Source: CBDCGJ01 sp965238305
GTDB lineage: Bacteria; Pseudomonadota; Alphaproteobacteria; GCA-2731375
Assembly: GCA_965238305.1 (NCBI GenBank)
Contig: CBDEHK010000001.1
Span: 4,030,001-4,094,000 of the forward strand
DNA length: 64,000 nt
Reading direction: 5' to 3'
Positions 1 to 9,230 of the stretch are shown one piece after another. The first letter of the stretch is position 1. Each line of letters begins with the position of its first letter. The position numbers and the translations under genes were made by a program. The notes beneath the pieces are model-generated. The model ran no database searches. It was given only the letters and a program-made list of their open reading frames with translations, and was not told where the DNA came from.

Positions 1-219
1 TATTTCGGCGCCTACGAGAAATTTGACCAAATTAAATCATATGCCGACAGCCTTGAGAATTTGTATTTGATCGGGCGAAACGGCATGCACCGCTATAATA
101 ATCAGGACCATTCCATGCTGTCCGCCATGGTCGCGGTGGACAATATCGCGGCCGGCATTGGCGACAAGGAAAATATCTGGTCGGTGAATACGGAAACCGA
201 ATACCATGAAGAAAAGTAG
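1..219 (+). CDS. FAD-dependent oxidoreductase, C-terminal fragment (cut by window edge)
   Basis: Only the last 72 codons are present; the start and the N-terminal Rossmann domain lie upstream of the window. The visible tail reads LYLIGRNGMHRYNNQDHSM and then a helix, the closing FAD-contact segment seen in amine-oxidase or protoporphyrinogen-oxidase-like NAD(P)/FAD oxidoreductases, often found in glycan or lipid loci. The TAG stop shares its last base with a possible GTG start of the next gene, so the two are probably co-transcribed. The exact substrate cannot be told from this fragment. The family call is fairly safe; anything finer is inference. Confidence 0.7.
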   Translation, partial: YFGAYEKFDQIKSYADSLENLYLIGRNGMHRYNNQDHSMLSAMVAVDNIAAGIGDKENIWSVNTETEYHEEK

Positions 220-245
220 TGCCTGATCGTCGAACAGGTCGAGCT

Positions 246-2054
246 ATGTCACATAGAATTGCTATCGCAATATTTCCCGTCCTCCTGCTGATCCTTGCTC
301 AAGTCATGTTGCAGGCAAGGGTCGGTTTACCAATTTTAGACGGCGTTTTGATTGATACAGATTCATACATGCGCATGGTTCGCGTGACAGAGTTTGCTCA
401 AAACGGGGATTGGTACGATCGCACGATCGACCGCAGTAACGCCTCCTTTGGCGAGACCTTGCATTGGACCAAACCGCTTGACCTACTGATATTGGCGGGG
501 GCGGCCTTGGCTTTGCCCTTCATGTCCTTGGATCAGGCACTTTTCACGTCTGGCGTTCTGATCGGACCGGTCTTGCACCTATTGACGTTGTTGGTTCTTC
601 TTTGGGCGACGGAAACACTATTTCCTGCCTCGGGCCGGGTTTATGTTGGTGTCCTCTTTATTGCGCAGTTATTTTTGTCGCAACTTTTTGCGTTGGGGCG
701 GGTCGACCACCATGGTTTGTTTGCGCTGATCGTCGTGGCCCTTATTGGATTAGGCTTGCGGCTGCTATCGGACGACACGCGACGTCGAACAGCAATTCTT
801 GCTGGCATTGTCGCCGCGACCGGCCTGTGGGTTGGCGTCGAAGGCTTGTTTGGGGTCGCCATGATTCTGGCCATGATATGGACGTTGTGGATTTGGGAAG
901 GCGGCAGACAAGCAAAATCTGGCGCCGCTTTCTCCATCACCTTGACAATTGCCGCGGCATTTTTTGTGGCGTTGGAGCATCCACCATCAAATTGGCTCAG
1001 TGCCAGCTACGACATCATCTCATGCGTTCATGTCTTGATACTTGCGTTAATAGCAATGTTCTGGATCGTTGCAGGTTTTTTGTTCAAGTTCGGCACGAAG
1101 CTTTCGCGGTTTGTCGTGACCATAGTTTTCGGGCTGTTTGGTCTTGGTTTGACCTGGTTGATTTACCCGGATTTTTTTGCCGGCCCCTTGGCGGAAATTG
1201 ACCCTCGTGTATTCGAACTTTGGTTCAGCAAGAACCAGGAAGTACAGCCAATTGCTGATCTTTCACGGCCGCTCTATTCAATCCATCGCCTATTCTTGTT
1301 TCTTGGGACCTCCGTTATTGCCCTGCCATTTATTGTGCACATACTGAAATCAAGTGCTGGCTTGGAGCGGCGACAATGGTTTTTCATAACTGGATGCTAC
1401 GGCGCGACGGTGCTGATTGCATTGCTGCAAATCCGCTGGACCGCCTACGCGCAGTTATTCGCGATCCTGCCGGCAGTGGGGCTTTTGCTGTCCATTCTGG
1501 ATGTTGTTTCCAAGCGGATTGGCGGCGTCTTGAAGTCAGTTTCGCGTGCCGCCATCGTTTTGGCGATTGCTATCGGACCGCCGTTGTTGAGTTTGGTGCT
1601 GGAACCTAAAATCGAAGCTTCGGCTACTCCACGAGCGAACAAATACGGGGCTTGCAATCTACGCCAATTAGCCAGTTTTTTGAACACTGGGATTTTGGGC
1701 GAGCGACTTCAAACGATCATGAGTTACAATTCGTTTGGACCGGAGTTGCTTTACCGGACACCCCATCGTGTTATTTCAACCCCTTACCACCGTAACGCAG
1801 CTGGAATTTTGGCCGGTTTCGAGTTTTTTGGAACCAACGATTTGGACAAAGCCAGAGAAATCATCGTCGCTCGAAACATCGACCTGATTGTCATCTGCCC
1901 CGGTCATCCGGAGGCACCCTACTATCGTGGCACCCAGAACCAGGTCAGCATGCATGATCGGCTCGTGAACAATAAAGTCGCCTGGGCAGAACGTGTGGAG
2001 AGCAATAAATTTCCCATCGGCGGATTTATGCTCTATCTAGTTGCCAGGCAATGA
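246..2054 (+). CDS. Polytopic membrane protein, GT-C (STT3/PglB-like) glycosyltransferase candidate
   Basis: A 602-residue protein with roughly ten to twelve hydrophobic segments through residue 460 and a soluble C-terminal part. Just after the first membrane segment there is an acidic loop, D37-T-D39-S-Y-M-R, followed by a GETLHWTKPLD stretch. This resembles the first external loop of GT-C transferases such as oligosaccharyltransferases, where acidic residues bind metal and lipid-linked sugar. That assignment is inference from topology and motif. ATG 246 is chosen because AGGTCGAG precedes it; a GTG at 219 overlapping the upstream stop would add nine residues. The upstream FAD enzyme fits a surface-glycan or lipid-modification locus that continues outside the window. 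Confidence 0.55.
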   Translation: MSHRIAIAIFPVLLLILAQVMLQARVGLPILDGVLIDTDSYMRMVRVTEFAQNGDWYDRTIDRSNASFGETLHWTKPLDLLILAGAALALPFMSLDQALFTSGVLIGPVLHLLTLLVLLWATETLFPASGRVYVGVLFIAQLFLSQLFALGRVDHHGLFALIVVALIGLGLRLLSDDTRRRTAILAGIVAATGLWVGVEGLFGVAMILAMIWTLWIWEGGRQAKSGAAFSITLTIAAAFFVALEHPPSNWLSASYDIISCVHVLILALIAMFWIVAGFLFKFGTKLSRFVVTIVFGLFGLGLTWLIYPDFFAGPLAEIDPRVFELWFSKNQEVQPIADLSRPLYSIHRLFLFLGTSVIALPFIVHILKSSAGLERRQWFFITGCYGATVLIALLQIRWTAYAQLFAILPAVGLLLSILDVVSKRIGGVLKSVSRAAIVLAIAIGPPLLSLVLEPKIEASATPRANKYGACNLRQLASFLNTGILGERLQTIMSYNSFGPELLYRTPHRVISTPYHRNAAGILAGFEFFGTNDLDKAREIIVARNIDLIVICPGHPEAPYYRGTQNQVSMHDRLVNNKVAWAERVESNKFPIGGFMLYLVARQ

Positions 2055-2070
2055 CTGGAAGGGCTTCCGA

Positions 2071-2970
2071 ATGACAGAATTTACCTCGATTGGGTTTATC
2101 GGTTTGGGCGTTATGGGTGAGCCCATGTGCATGCATCTAGCGCAAAAAAGCGGGGCGACTGTTTATGGCGCGGACCTTGAAGAGGCACCTCTTGATCGAT
2201 TGGCAGCTGACGGTGTCGTTAAATCCAGCATTGAGGCAATTGCAACGCAGGCGGACATAGTATTTTTGTCTTTGCCTAACGGTGAAGCTCTGCAAAGCGT
2301 TTGTGACATCCTTCTTAGATCCATGGCCGGCGGTAAAACGGTCGTTGATACGACAACAGCACCGGTCGACCTGACCCGCGAACTGGCGGCGCAATTCGGC
2401 GCCGAAGACATCGATTACGCCGACGCTCCTATCGCCAGGACCCGACAAGCCGCCAGGGATGGCAAACTTAGCGTTATGGTCGGAGCAAATCCCAATGTTT
2501 TTGAACTTATCCGACCGCTTATCACTTGTTATGCCACCGACATCACCCATTGCGGCGATATCGGTTGCGGTCAAGTCGTAAAATTAATGAATAACATGGT
2601 GTTAGTTGAAACTATTAATGCTTTAGCAGAAGCATTGGCGATCGGTCGCCGCGCCGGTGTCGATCCTGAGTTGCTGCTCGACACATTGTCGAAAGGGTCT
2701 GCGGATAGCTTTGCACTACGCAATCACGGTATGAAAGCGATGTTGCCCGGGGTGTTTCCAGAAAAAGCATTTCCGGTAACCTATATGCTAAAAGATCTCA
2801 ATTATGCCCGCGAGCTGGCACAGCAGAATGGCATAGAAACAAAAGGTGCCGCCGCTGTTGATGAGCTTCTTCGCGCGGCCATTGACGCGGGCGTCGGTGA
2901 AGCCTATTTCCCAGTTTTGGCATCGGTCATCGACGATCAACTGCAGCCGCAGATACCGGCGCAGGATTAG
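2071..2970 (+). CDS. NAD(P)-dependent 3-hydroxyisobutyrate dehydrogenase family protein
   Basis: A 299-residue beta-hydroxyacid dehydrogenase, the usual family length. The N terminus has the dinucleotide motif GLGVMG (G11, G13, G16), and the catalytic lysine is K171 within GQVVKLMNN. The substrate segment reads DAPIART instead of the common DAPVSGG, so the substrate may not be 3-hydroxyisobutyrate; related enzymes reduce tartronate semialdehyde or other 3-hydroxy acids. The ORF is open from a TTG at 2041 inside the previous gene, but ATG 2071, preceded by GGAAGGG, is the likely start. It is followed at 70 nt by an alcohol dehydrogenase, perhaps forming an oxidation pair. Confidence 0.85.
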   Translation: MTEFTSIGFIGLGVMGEPMCMHLAQKSGATVYGADLEEAPLDRLAADGVVKSSIEAIATQADIVFLSLPNGEALQSVCDILLRSMAGGKTVVDTTTAPVDLTRELAAQFGAEDIDYADAPIARTRQAARDGKLSVMVGANPNVFELIRPLITCYATDITHCGDIGCGQVVKLMNNMVLVETINALAEALAIGRRAGVDPELLLDTLSKGSADSFALRNHGMKAMLPGVFPEKAFPVTYMLKDLNYARELAQQNGIETKGAAAVDELLRAAIDAGVGEAYFPVLASVIDDQLQPQIPAQD

Positions 2971-3039
2971 ATTTGACCCTGGCATCGTTCCAGCGCAATA
3001 TCCGTCCAAATTCAAATTACCATTTAGGGAGACACAATT

Positions 3040-4125
3040 ATGAAGGCTGCTGTTCTTAGAGAGGTTGGCCAACCGCTTGCAATTGAAGATGTGAATATTT
3101 CAAAACCCGGCCCGCGGGAAGTTTTGGTGCGGACGGCAGCGGTTGGGGTTTGCCATAGTGATCTTCACTTCATCGAAGGTAAGTACCCCCACCCGCTACC
3201 TGTTGTCCTGGGCCATGAATCTGCTGGTGTCGTCGAACAAGTCGGCGCCGATGTCCGTGGCTTGGAACCTGGCGACCACGTGATTACCTGTTTGTCCGCT
3301 TTTTGCGGGCATTGCGAACATTGCCTGTCGGGACATATGTCCCTATGCGACAATCCAGAGACCATGCGTGACAAGGATGAAGAACCACGACTATCTAACA
3401 ACGATGGAATGATGAACCAATTCATTAATCTATCTTCCTTCGCGGAACAGATGTTAATTCATGAACATGCGCTGGTAAAAGTTCGTAAAGACATGCCCTT
3501 TGCCCAGGCTGCCCTGATTGGTTGCGGCGTCACCACTGGTGTTGGTGCTGTTCATCATACCGCCAATATCGAGGTTGGCAGTACCGTCGCCGTGGTCGGT
3601 TGCGGTGGTGTCGGTCTTTCCTGCATCAATGGCGCCGCAATTGCCGGTGCCAGTCGAATTATCGCCGTCGATATGAACGGATCAAAACTCAATTTGGCGA
3701 AACAATTTGGCGCGACCGATGTCGTTGATGCATCGGAAGGTGATGCGGCAAAGCAAGTGCTTGAAATGACCAACGGTGGTGTCCATTATTCCTTTGAAGC
3801 GATCGGACTTGCGGCCACTGCGGAACAGGCCTTCAAAATGCTCAAACGCGGCGGCACCGCCACCGTGATTGGCATGGTCCCGGTTGGTGAAATGATTAAA
3901 ATTCACGGTGCTGCTTTATTGCCGGAACGGAAAATCCAAGGCTGCGCCATGGGTTCTAACCGCTTCCCGGTCGATATGCCGCGCTATGTCGACTTCTATA
4001 TGCAAGGGCGCCTAAAACTGGACGAGCTGGTTAGTCAGACTATCAAGCTTGAGCAAATCAATGATGCGTTTGAAGAAATGAAAACCGGCAACATCGCGCG
4101 CAGTGTGATCACTTTCGACGTTTAG
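3040..4125 (+). CDS. Zinc-dependent alcohol dehydrogenase (MDR family)
   Basis: A 361-residue medium-chain dehydrogenase. Catalytic zinc ligands are C38 (GVCHSD) and the H59-E60 pair (LGHES). The structural zinc loop has four cysteines at 89, 92, 95 and 103 (CGHCEHC then C). The NAD-binding motif VVGCGGVGLS lies near residue 185. The sequence MRDKDEEPRLSNNDGMMNQF after the zinc loop resembles class-III-like or actinobacterial-type long-chain alcohol dehydrogenases, but the substrate is not readable. GGGAG at about 3028 sets the ATG. It ends 11 nt before a convergent SDR gene, with no terminator seen in between. Confidence 0.9.
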   Translation: MKAAVLREVGQPLAIEDVNISKPGPREVLVRTAAVGVCHSDLHFIEGKYPHPLPVVLGHESAGVVEQVGADVRGLEPGDHVITCLSAFCGHCEHCLSGHMSLCDNPETMRDKDEEPRLSNNDGMMNQFINLSSFAEQMLIHEHALVKVRKDMPFAQAALIGCGVTTGVGAVHHTANIEVGSTVAVVGCGGVGLSCINGAAIAGASRIIAVDMNGSKLNLAKQFGATDVVDASEGDAAKQVLEMTNGGVHYSFEAIGLAATAEQAFKMLKRGGTATVIGMVPVGEMIKIHGAALLPERKIQGCAMGSNRFPVDMPRYVDFYMQGRLKLDELVSQTIKLEQINDAFEEMKTGNIARSVITFDV

Positions 4126-4136
4126 GAAACAATCGC

Positions 4137-4907
4137 CTAATTCGCCATCCAGCCGCCGTCAACCATAAGGTTTTCGCCGGTGATGTAGGTTGCTTCATCG
4201 CTGGCAAGGAAGACGGCTGCATTGGCGACGTCTTCAGGCCGGCCCAACCTGGGGTACGGCGTGCGCGCCTTTGAATACGCCAATATTTCCGGTGTTGCGG
4301 CAACGCCGTCTTTGCCGGTCTCAATCTTACCGGGCGCGATGGCGTTACAGATAATGCCCTGCTTCGCGTAATCGCTGGCGATCTGTCGCGTCATGTAGAC
4401 GACACCTGCTTTGCCTACGCCGTAAGCGATGTCATTCGGCGCACAGATCATGCCATGCTGCGAAGAAATATTAATCAAACGGCCACGGGCATCGCCGACG
4501 AATTCTTGCGTCAACATTTGTTCTACGGCGCGTTTGCAACCAAAGAACACACCTTTGATATTTACCGCCATCACCAGATCCCATTCTTCCTCCGACGTTT
4601 CGAGCAGTGGTTTGCTGACACCGATCGCTGCGTTATTGACCATCACATCCAGCTTGCCAAACTCACTCACTGCGATCTTCACAAGATCGTCCATCTGCTG
4701 CCAATTGGTAATGTCTGTGGGGACGTCAATGACGCTGCCACCTGCGCCTTTGATAACGTGATAGGTGGTCTCGCCCCCTTCACGCGGTTCGCCCCGGACA
4801 TCCGCGAGCACGACATGGGCGCCTTCTTTGGCGAACCGACAAGCGATCGCGCGCCCGATGCCTGACGCCGCCCCGGTGATAATTGTTACTTTTCCTACAA
4901 GACGCAT
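4137..4907 (-). CDS. SDR family oxidoreductase
   Basis: A 256-residue classical short-chain dehydrogenase. It has the cofactor motif TGAASGIG (residues 11-18), the NNAAIG segment after beta-4, catalytic serines at 148/149 and the Y162-x-x-x-K166 pair, and closes with a typical ENLMVDGGW C terminus. The start ATG at 4907 has AGGAG six bases upstream. Classical family members reduce or oxidise hydroxy/keto groups on sugars, steroids or acyl-CoA; the substrate is not readable here. It is transcribed towards the alcohol dehydrogenase and away from the enoyl-CoA hydratase gene, leaving a 67-nt divergent promoter region at 4908-4974. Confidence 0.88.
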   Translation of the reverse strand: MRLVGKVTIITGAASGIGRAIACRFAKEGAHVVLADVRGEPREGGETTYHVIKGAGGSVIDVPTDITNWQQMDDLVKIAVSEFGKLDVMVNNAAIGVSKPLLETSEEEWDLVMAVNIKGVFFGCKRAVEQMLTQEFVGDARGRLINISSQHGMICAPNDIAYGVGKAGVVYMTRQIASDYAKQGIICNAIAPGKIETGKDGVAATPEILAYSKARTPYPRLGRPEDVANAAVFLASDEATYITGENLMVDGGWMAN

Positions 4908-4974
4908 ATGGCACTCCTGAAATCAGATGTTAATCTATGCTGGAAACAACATACCGAATTGAAAAGGAAATACT

Positions 4975-5760
4975 ATGAGTGATCTGCTTGAAACGATTGA
5001 AGACGGTGTCGCAACGTTGACAATGAACCGACCGGAGCGTCGGAACGCCATGTCGGCGGAAATGATGTCCGGGTTGGCGGAAGCATTGCCTCGTCTAGCC
5101 GCAAACGCCGACGTCGGCACCGTCATCCTGACCGGTGCGGGGCCGGCATTTTGTGCCGGCGGCGATATTAAGGGCATGGCCGCAAGCACTGGCGAACAAT
5201 CATTGGAACAACGGGTTACTCGATTGCGCGGCGGCATGGAGGTCTCTCGTATGCTGCATGAAATGCCGAAACCAACCATCGCGATGATCCGCGGCGCTGC
5301 CGCAGGGGCGGGTCTGTCGATGGCGCTGGCTTGCGATATGCGGTTTGCGTCGGATCAAACCAAATTCACCACCGCCTTCGTCAATGTCGGTTTTTCTGGT
5401 GATTATGGCGGCAGCTATTTTCTGACCCAACTTGTCGGAACAGCAAAAGCGCGGGAACTTTATTATTCAGGTGATGTCATCCTGTCGGAGGAAGCCTTGC
5501 GGATTGGCATGATCAATCGCCTGATCGCGGACGCAGATCTGGAAACCGAGACCATGGCAGTTGCTGCCCGACTTGCAGCTGGTCCCCGCATCGCCCTGGG
5601 TTATATGAAGAAAAACATGAACGCGGCGGAAAACGGCACACTGATGCAGTGTTTTGATCTGGAGGCAATGCATCATTCGCGTTGCGGCATGACCGAAGAT
5701 CACAAAGAAGCGACAAAGGCTTTCGTTGAGAAACGCAAACCGATGTTTCATTCCCGATAG
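4975..5760 (+). CDS. Enoyl-CoA hydratase/isomerase family protein (PaaG-like acidic site)
   Basis: A 261-residue crotonase-fold protein. The oxyanion-hole motif is FCAGGDIKG near residue 60, the second is GAAAGAGLSMALACDM, and the acidic catalytic site reads GFSGDYGGSYFL with D143. An aspartate at that place in a D-x-G-G context is closer to isomerases such as PaaG than to the two-glutamate hydratases, so isomerisation of a double bond in an acyl-CoA is as likely as hydration (inference). AAGGAAA before ATG 4975 is a good ribosome site. It lies 39 nt before a flavin ring hydroxylase, in keeping with an aromatic or ring-derived acyl-CoA route. Confidence 0.85.
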   Translation: MSDLLETIEDGVATLTMNRPERRNAMSAEMMSGLAEALPRLAANADVGTVILTGAGPAFCAGGDIKGMAASTGEQSLEQRVTRLRGGMEVSRMLHEMPKPTIAMIRGAAAGAGLSMALACDMRFASDQTKFTTAFVNVGFSGDYGGSYFLTQLVGTAKARELYYSGDVILSEEALRIGMINRLIADADLETETMAVAARLAAGPRIALGYMKKNMNAAENGTLMQCFDLEAMHHSRCGMTEDHKEATKAFVEKRKPMFHSR

Positions 5761-5799
5761 TTGAAATTCATTGGCTGTTTAGAATAAACCGGCAATCAA

Positions 5800-7380
5800 A
5801 TGGTTTTTGACGTCATTATAATAGGTGCCGGTCCCGTCGGTCTCACCCTCGCCAATCTGCTTGGGCAAAATGGCGTGCGGGTCCTATTGCTTGAGCAAAA
5901 TCCGACGACATCTGATATTCCGAAGGCCATCGCGCTAGATGACGAAGGCGCCCGCACTATCGACGCCGCCGGTTTGATAGCAGAGGTGCTGCAGACATCG
6001 ATTACCGCTACCGGATCGAAATATTTCAACCCTGATGGTAGCCTGATAGCTGAAGTCGGATCCGGTCATGCCGATTTCGGTTATCCAAAGCGGATGTATT
6101 TCCATCAACCCAAATTGGAAGACATATTGCGTCGCGGCCTCGACAGGTTCGCTAACGTTGAATGCATGTTTTCCACCCGTTTGGTCGATTTTGTCCAGGA
6201 CGAGTTTGGTGTCACGATCAAGTTTGCGCCAGATGGGCAAGCTGAAACACAGAGCGTACAAGGCAAGTTTATTGTCGGTTGCGACGGCGCCCGTAGCAGG
6301 GTCAGGGAAATCTTGAAAATCCGGTTCGACGGCGAGACGTTCGAGCAGGATTGGGTTGTTCTGGATACGAAGAACGATCCCTTGGACGGAGAATTTAGCC
6401 GTTTCATTTGCGATCCCAAAAGACCGGTAGCGATCATTCCAGCGCCCGATGGTGGGCGACGTTATGAGTTCATGATGATGCCAGGTGAAATCCGCGAGGA
6501 AATTTTACAACCGGCTAGACTGGAAGAGTTGCTGGCGCCATATCGCCTCTATCGGGAAGCGGATATGATCCGCCAGGCCGTCTACACCTTCCACGCGCGA
6601 ATTGCCGATCGCTGGCGAGACAAGCGTGCATTCCTGGCCGGTGATGCCGCCCACATCACACCGCCTTTTGCCGGACAGGGAATGAATGCGGGATTTCGTG
6701 ATGTTCATAATCTGGCTTGGAAATTAACTGCGGTTCTAACCGGCGTTGCCGGCCGAAATCTTCTAGACAGCTATGAACTGGAACGCCGCGACCCCTGTTG
6801 GCAGATGATCATGTTAGCCGTCGCGATGGGTGACGTTGTCATGGCAACCGATGCGGCCGATGTTGCCGCTCGCGACAGGTTGAGCCAGGCATTGGATCGT
6901 TTCCCCAATATGGCGGAATATTTTCTGGCCATGAAATTTAAACCCAGACCTCGATATTCAGACGGTATTTTTCTTGAAACTGATGGCATACCCTTGGCCG
7001 GTTCGCTGGTGGGGGCAATGCTGCCAAACCCAAAAGTAAAAATGCAAGATGACGAACCGACGTTGCTTGACGAAGTTCTAGGAAATGGTTTTGCACTGAT
7101 CGCGCAGGACGATGTTGGTAGCGAGTTTTTGCAAAACTCGGATGTCGACGACTTATTTAAGTCGCTCCATCCGGCCAAATTGCAATTGTCTTTTGATGGC
7201 GTGGCTGCCGCGCCTTATTATCAAATTATCGACAAAGCCATTGCCGCACCTCTGCGCACCCATCGTGATCAAATCATCGCCGTTCGCCCCGACCGATACG
7301 TTGCTGGGGCGTTTTTGCCAGCTGACGCGGGAGCATTCGCAGACGGCCTTGGCCGTAAGCTCGGATCGAATGCAAACTAG
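5800..7380 (+). CDS. FAD-dependent aromatic hydroxylase, MhpA-like (3-(3-hydroxyphenyl)propionate hydroxylase family)
   Basis: A 526-residue class A flavin monooxygenase. It has the FAD motif GAGPVG (residues 9-14), the CDGARSRVRE motif in the middle, and GDAAHITPPFAGQGMNAG from about residue 281, the ribityl-binding GD signature. The segment ALDDEGARTIDAAG after the first Rossmann unit is characteristic of the MhpA group, which hydroxylates phenolic acids ortho to the hydroxyl using NAD(P)H and oxygen. A thioredoxin-like C-terminal part follows. No ring-cleavage dioxygenase is adjacent, so the pathway is incomplete here. Its TAG stop at 7378-7380 overlaps the stop of the converging dioxygenase pseudogene by four bases. 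No clear Shine-Dalgarno sequence precedes ATG 5800. Confidence 0.85.
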   Translation: MVFDVIIIGAGPVGLTLANLLGQNGVRVLLLEQNPTTSDIPKAIALDDEGARTIDAAGLIAEVLQTSITATGSKYFNPDGSLIAEVGSGHADFGYPKRMYFHQPKLEDILRRGLDRFANVECMFSTRLVDFVQDEFGVTIKFAPDGQAETQSVQGKFIVGCDGARSRVREILKIRFDGETFEQDWVVLDTKNDPLDGEFSRFICDPKRPVAIIPAPDGGRRYEFMMMPGEIREEILQPARLEELLAPYRLYREADMIRQAVYTFHARIADRWRDKRAFLAGDAAHITPPFAGQGMNAGFRDVHNLAWKLTAVLTGVAGRNLLDSYELERRDPCWQMIMLAVAMGDVVMATDAADVAARDRLSQALDRFPNMAEYFLAMKFKPRPRYSDGIFLETDGIPLAGSLVGAMLPNPKVKMQDDEPTLLDEVLGNGFALIAQDDVGSEFLQNSDVDDLFKSLHPAKLQLSFDGVAAAPYYQIIDKAIAAPLRTHRDQIIAVRPDRYVAGAFLPADAGAFADGLGRKLGSNAN

Positions 7381-8330
7381 TCTGTGAAGGGCTGAAAGGT
7401 ACCGTATTGGCGGCGAGCGACCAGACCGTGAAACGGAAAACCCGAGCCATCATTCGGCTGCGCGCTTTCTCGATAATACGGCGTATCCCCTATTATCGTA
7501 ACCCGTTCCATCTGTCGGTGCTGTGGATAGTAGTCTGAATTGGCATAATGCTGGCAAGCGCGGTTATCCCAGAACGCGAGCGAATTCTTCTGCCACTGAA
7601 ATCGGCATTGATATTCCGGTGTCGCTGCTTGTTGATAGAGATAGGCCAGTAACCGATCACTTCTGTCGCGATCCATGCCCACGATATATTGCGTGAATGC
7701 CGTATTTACATAAATCGTTTGCCGCCCGGTATCGGGATGTGTACGAACAACAGGATGTTCCGGGTTTGGATATTTCTGCTACATCGCTTCTATTTCTGCT
7801 TCACTGACACCACGATCGCGCATACGCCTGCGAAATCCAGCAAAATCATGCACTGCGACCTTTCCATCTATGAGTTCGCGGACTTCCGGCGAGAGCCCTT
7901 CATAGGCCGCGTACATGTCGGAGAATAGGGTATCGCCGCCAAGCGGTGGTTTTTCAATGCATCGTAGAACCGACCCCAGGGACGGTTCCACTCGCCAAGT
8001 CACGTCGGAATGCCACAAATTTTCAGACCCGGGTCGCTCCTCATCGTGGAAAATCGGCAATACTTCTGGGATATCCAACTGCTGCCAGGCAGAGGGATGA
8101 ATTTCCAGTTCACCAAACATTTTCGCGAAAGTCACATGCTGTTCGCGTGTGATATCCTGGTCGCGAAAGAACAGGACTTTCCAGTCTAACAATGCTTGAT
8201 AAAGAGCGTCGAACTGTTCCGCCACAATCGGTTGGCTCAGATCAATATTTCGTACTTCTGCGCCAATTGTTGGTGACAAAGGCGCTAAGGTGAATACCGC
8301 CTCGGTTTCGATTTCGTAATCCAAAGCCAC
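7377..8330 (-). pseudogene. TauD/TfdA-family Fe(II)/2-oxoglutarate dioxygenase, interrupted by one in-frame amber codon
   Basis: On the minus strand one reading frame runs from 8330 to 7377 (317 codons plus stop, full family length) except for TAG at 7781-7779 (codon 184). Iron ligands H107 and D109 (WHSD) lie before the stop; the distal H261 (CQHYA) and the 2-oxoglutarate arginine R276 lie after it. The sequence after the stop, QKYPNPEHPVVRTHP, is typical of the family, so homology continues without a gap. A truncated 183-residue product would lack the distal ligand. The start is GTG 8330 with GGAG seven bases upstream. A recent nonsense mutation is most likely; a base-call error or amber suppression are alternatives. 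Family members oxidise taurine, sulfonates or aryloxyacids. Confidence 0.85.
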
Positions 8331-8483
8331 AATGAAACTCCATGATTGATCGATGTTATATTGTGTTACTGCATAGATATCCGTCAGATCCCGTCGGTAA
8401 GCAAGCTCGATCGCTTAAGAGACGTGGCCAATTCCAATCTTTGCAGCTAGCATACGATTGAGCAAACCATAGGAGACTTCTTT

Positions 8484-9188
8484 TTGACGGTAGAAATAAC
8501 AGAGGAGTTGCGTCAGCATCTCACCCAATTCGACACCCCGACAATTTGCAATGCGATAGAAGTGATTGCGCCCGAAAGAAAGGGTTTTGGTTTCACCACC
8601 GAACAGCTTGTCTGCGCCAGACCATCGTTACCGCCAATCGTCGGTTTTGCTCGGACCGCGACGATCAGAGCAACGACTGCTACCGACGCCGAACCAGGCG
8701 AAATGAAAGAGCGCCGTCTGGCTTATTATTCATACATAGCCGACGAACCTTCGCCGTCGATCACTGTTATTCAGGATCTTGATCCCAGTCCCGGCTTCGG
8801 TGCTTTCTGGGGCGAGGTGAATAGCAATATCCATAAAGGTTTGGGTTGTACCGGCTGCGTGACCAACGGTTCCTTCCGTGATTTGGATGACTTGGCCGAT
8901 GGTTTTCAGATATTGGGTGGTAAAGTAGGCCCCAGCCACGCCTTCGTCCATCTCGTCGCATTTGGCAGTGAGGTTAATATCTTCGGTATGACCGTTCAGC
9001 ATGGTGACCTCATCCACGCCGATCAACACGGCGCTGTTACAATACCTACCGCACTGGCAAAGGAATTGCCGGCCGCAATCGACTTGGCAGTTCGGCGCGA
9101 ACAGCCGACGTTGACCGCATGTCGCGAGCCGGGCTTCAACATCGAACGCTTAAAAGAAGCGATGGCTGACGCGGCAGAAATTCATTAA
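8484..9188 (+). CDS. RraA/4-hydroxy-4-methyl-2-oxoglutarate aldolase family protein
   Basis: A 234-residue member of the RraA fold family. It keeps the GxxxxGxVTNGSFRD stretch (residues 127-138 region), including the Arg-Asp pair that binds pyruvate and metal in HMG/CHA aldolases, and the HADQHGAVTIP motif near residue 180. This supports aldolase or decarboxylase chemistry on oxalocitramalate-type acids at the end of protocatechuate 4,5-cleavage better than the RNase E inhibitor role. No other genes of that pathway are adjacent. The start is TTG 8484, decided by AGGAGA at 8471-8476. The 153-nt spacer to the diverging dioxygenase pseudogene should hold both promoters. Confidence 0.82.
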   Translation: MTVEITEELRQHLTQFDTPTICNAIEVIAPERKGFGFTTEQLVCARPSLPPIVGFARTATIRATTATDAEPGEMKERRLAYYSYIADEPSPSITVIQDLDPSPGFGAFWGEVNSNIHKGLGCTGCVTNGSFRDLDDLADGFQILGGKVGPSHAFVHLVAFGSEVNIFGMTVQHGDLIHADQHGAVTIPTALAKELPAAIDLAVRREQPTLTACREPGFNIERLKEAMADAAEIH

Positions 9189-9230
9189 CGTCAATCCAAG
9201 TCTCCCTGGCACAAAAACCCATAGGTCCTC

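Noticed and set aside
602..1201. 199-codon ORF inside the GT-C-like membrane protein gene
   Set aside because: A frame shadow of the longer gene; Cys/Arg/Trp-rich text without motifs.
7377..8330. TAG in the dioxygenase as a pyrrolysine codon
   Set aside because: No pyl genes or suppressor tRNA in the window, and the family does not use pyrrolysine; nonsense mutation is simpler.
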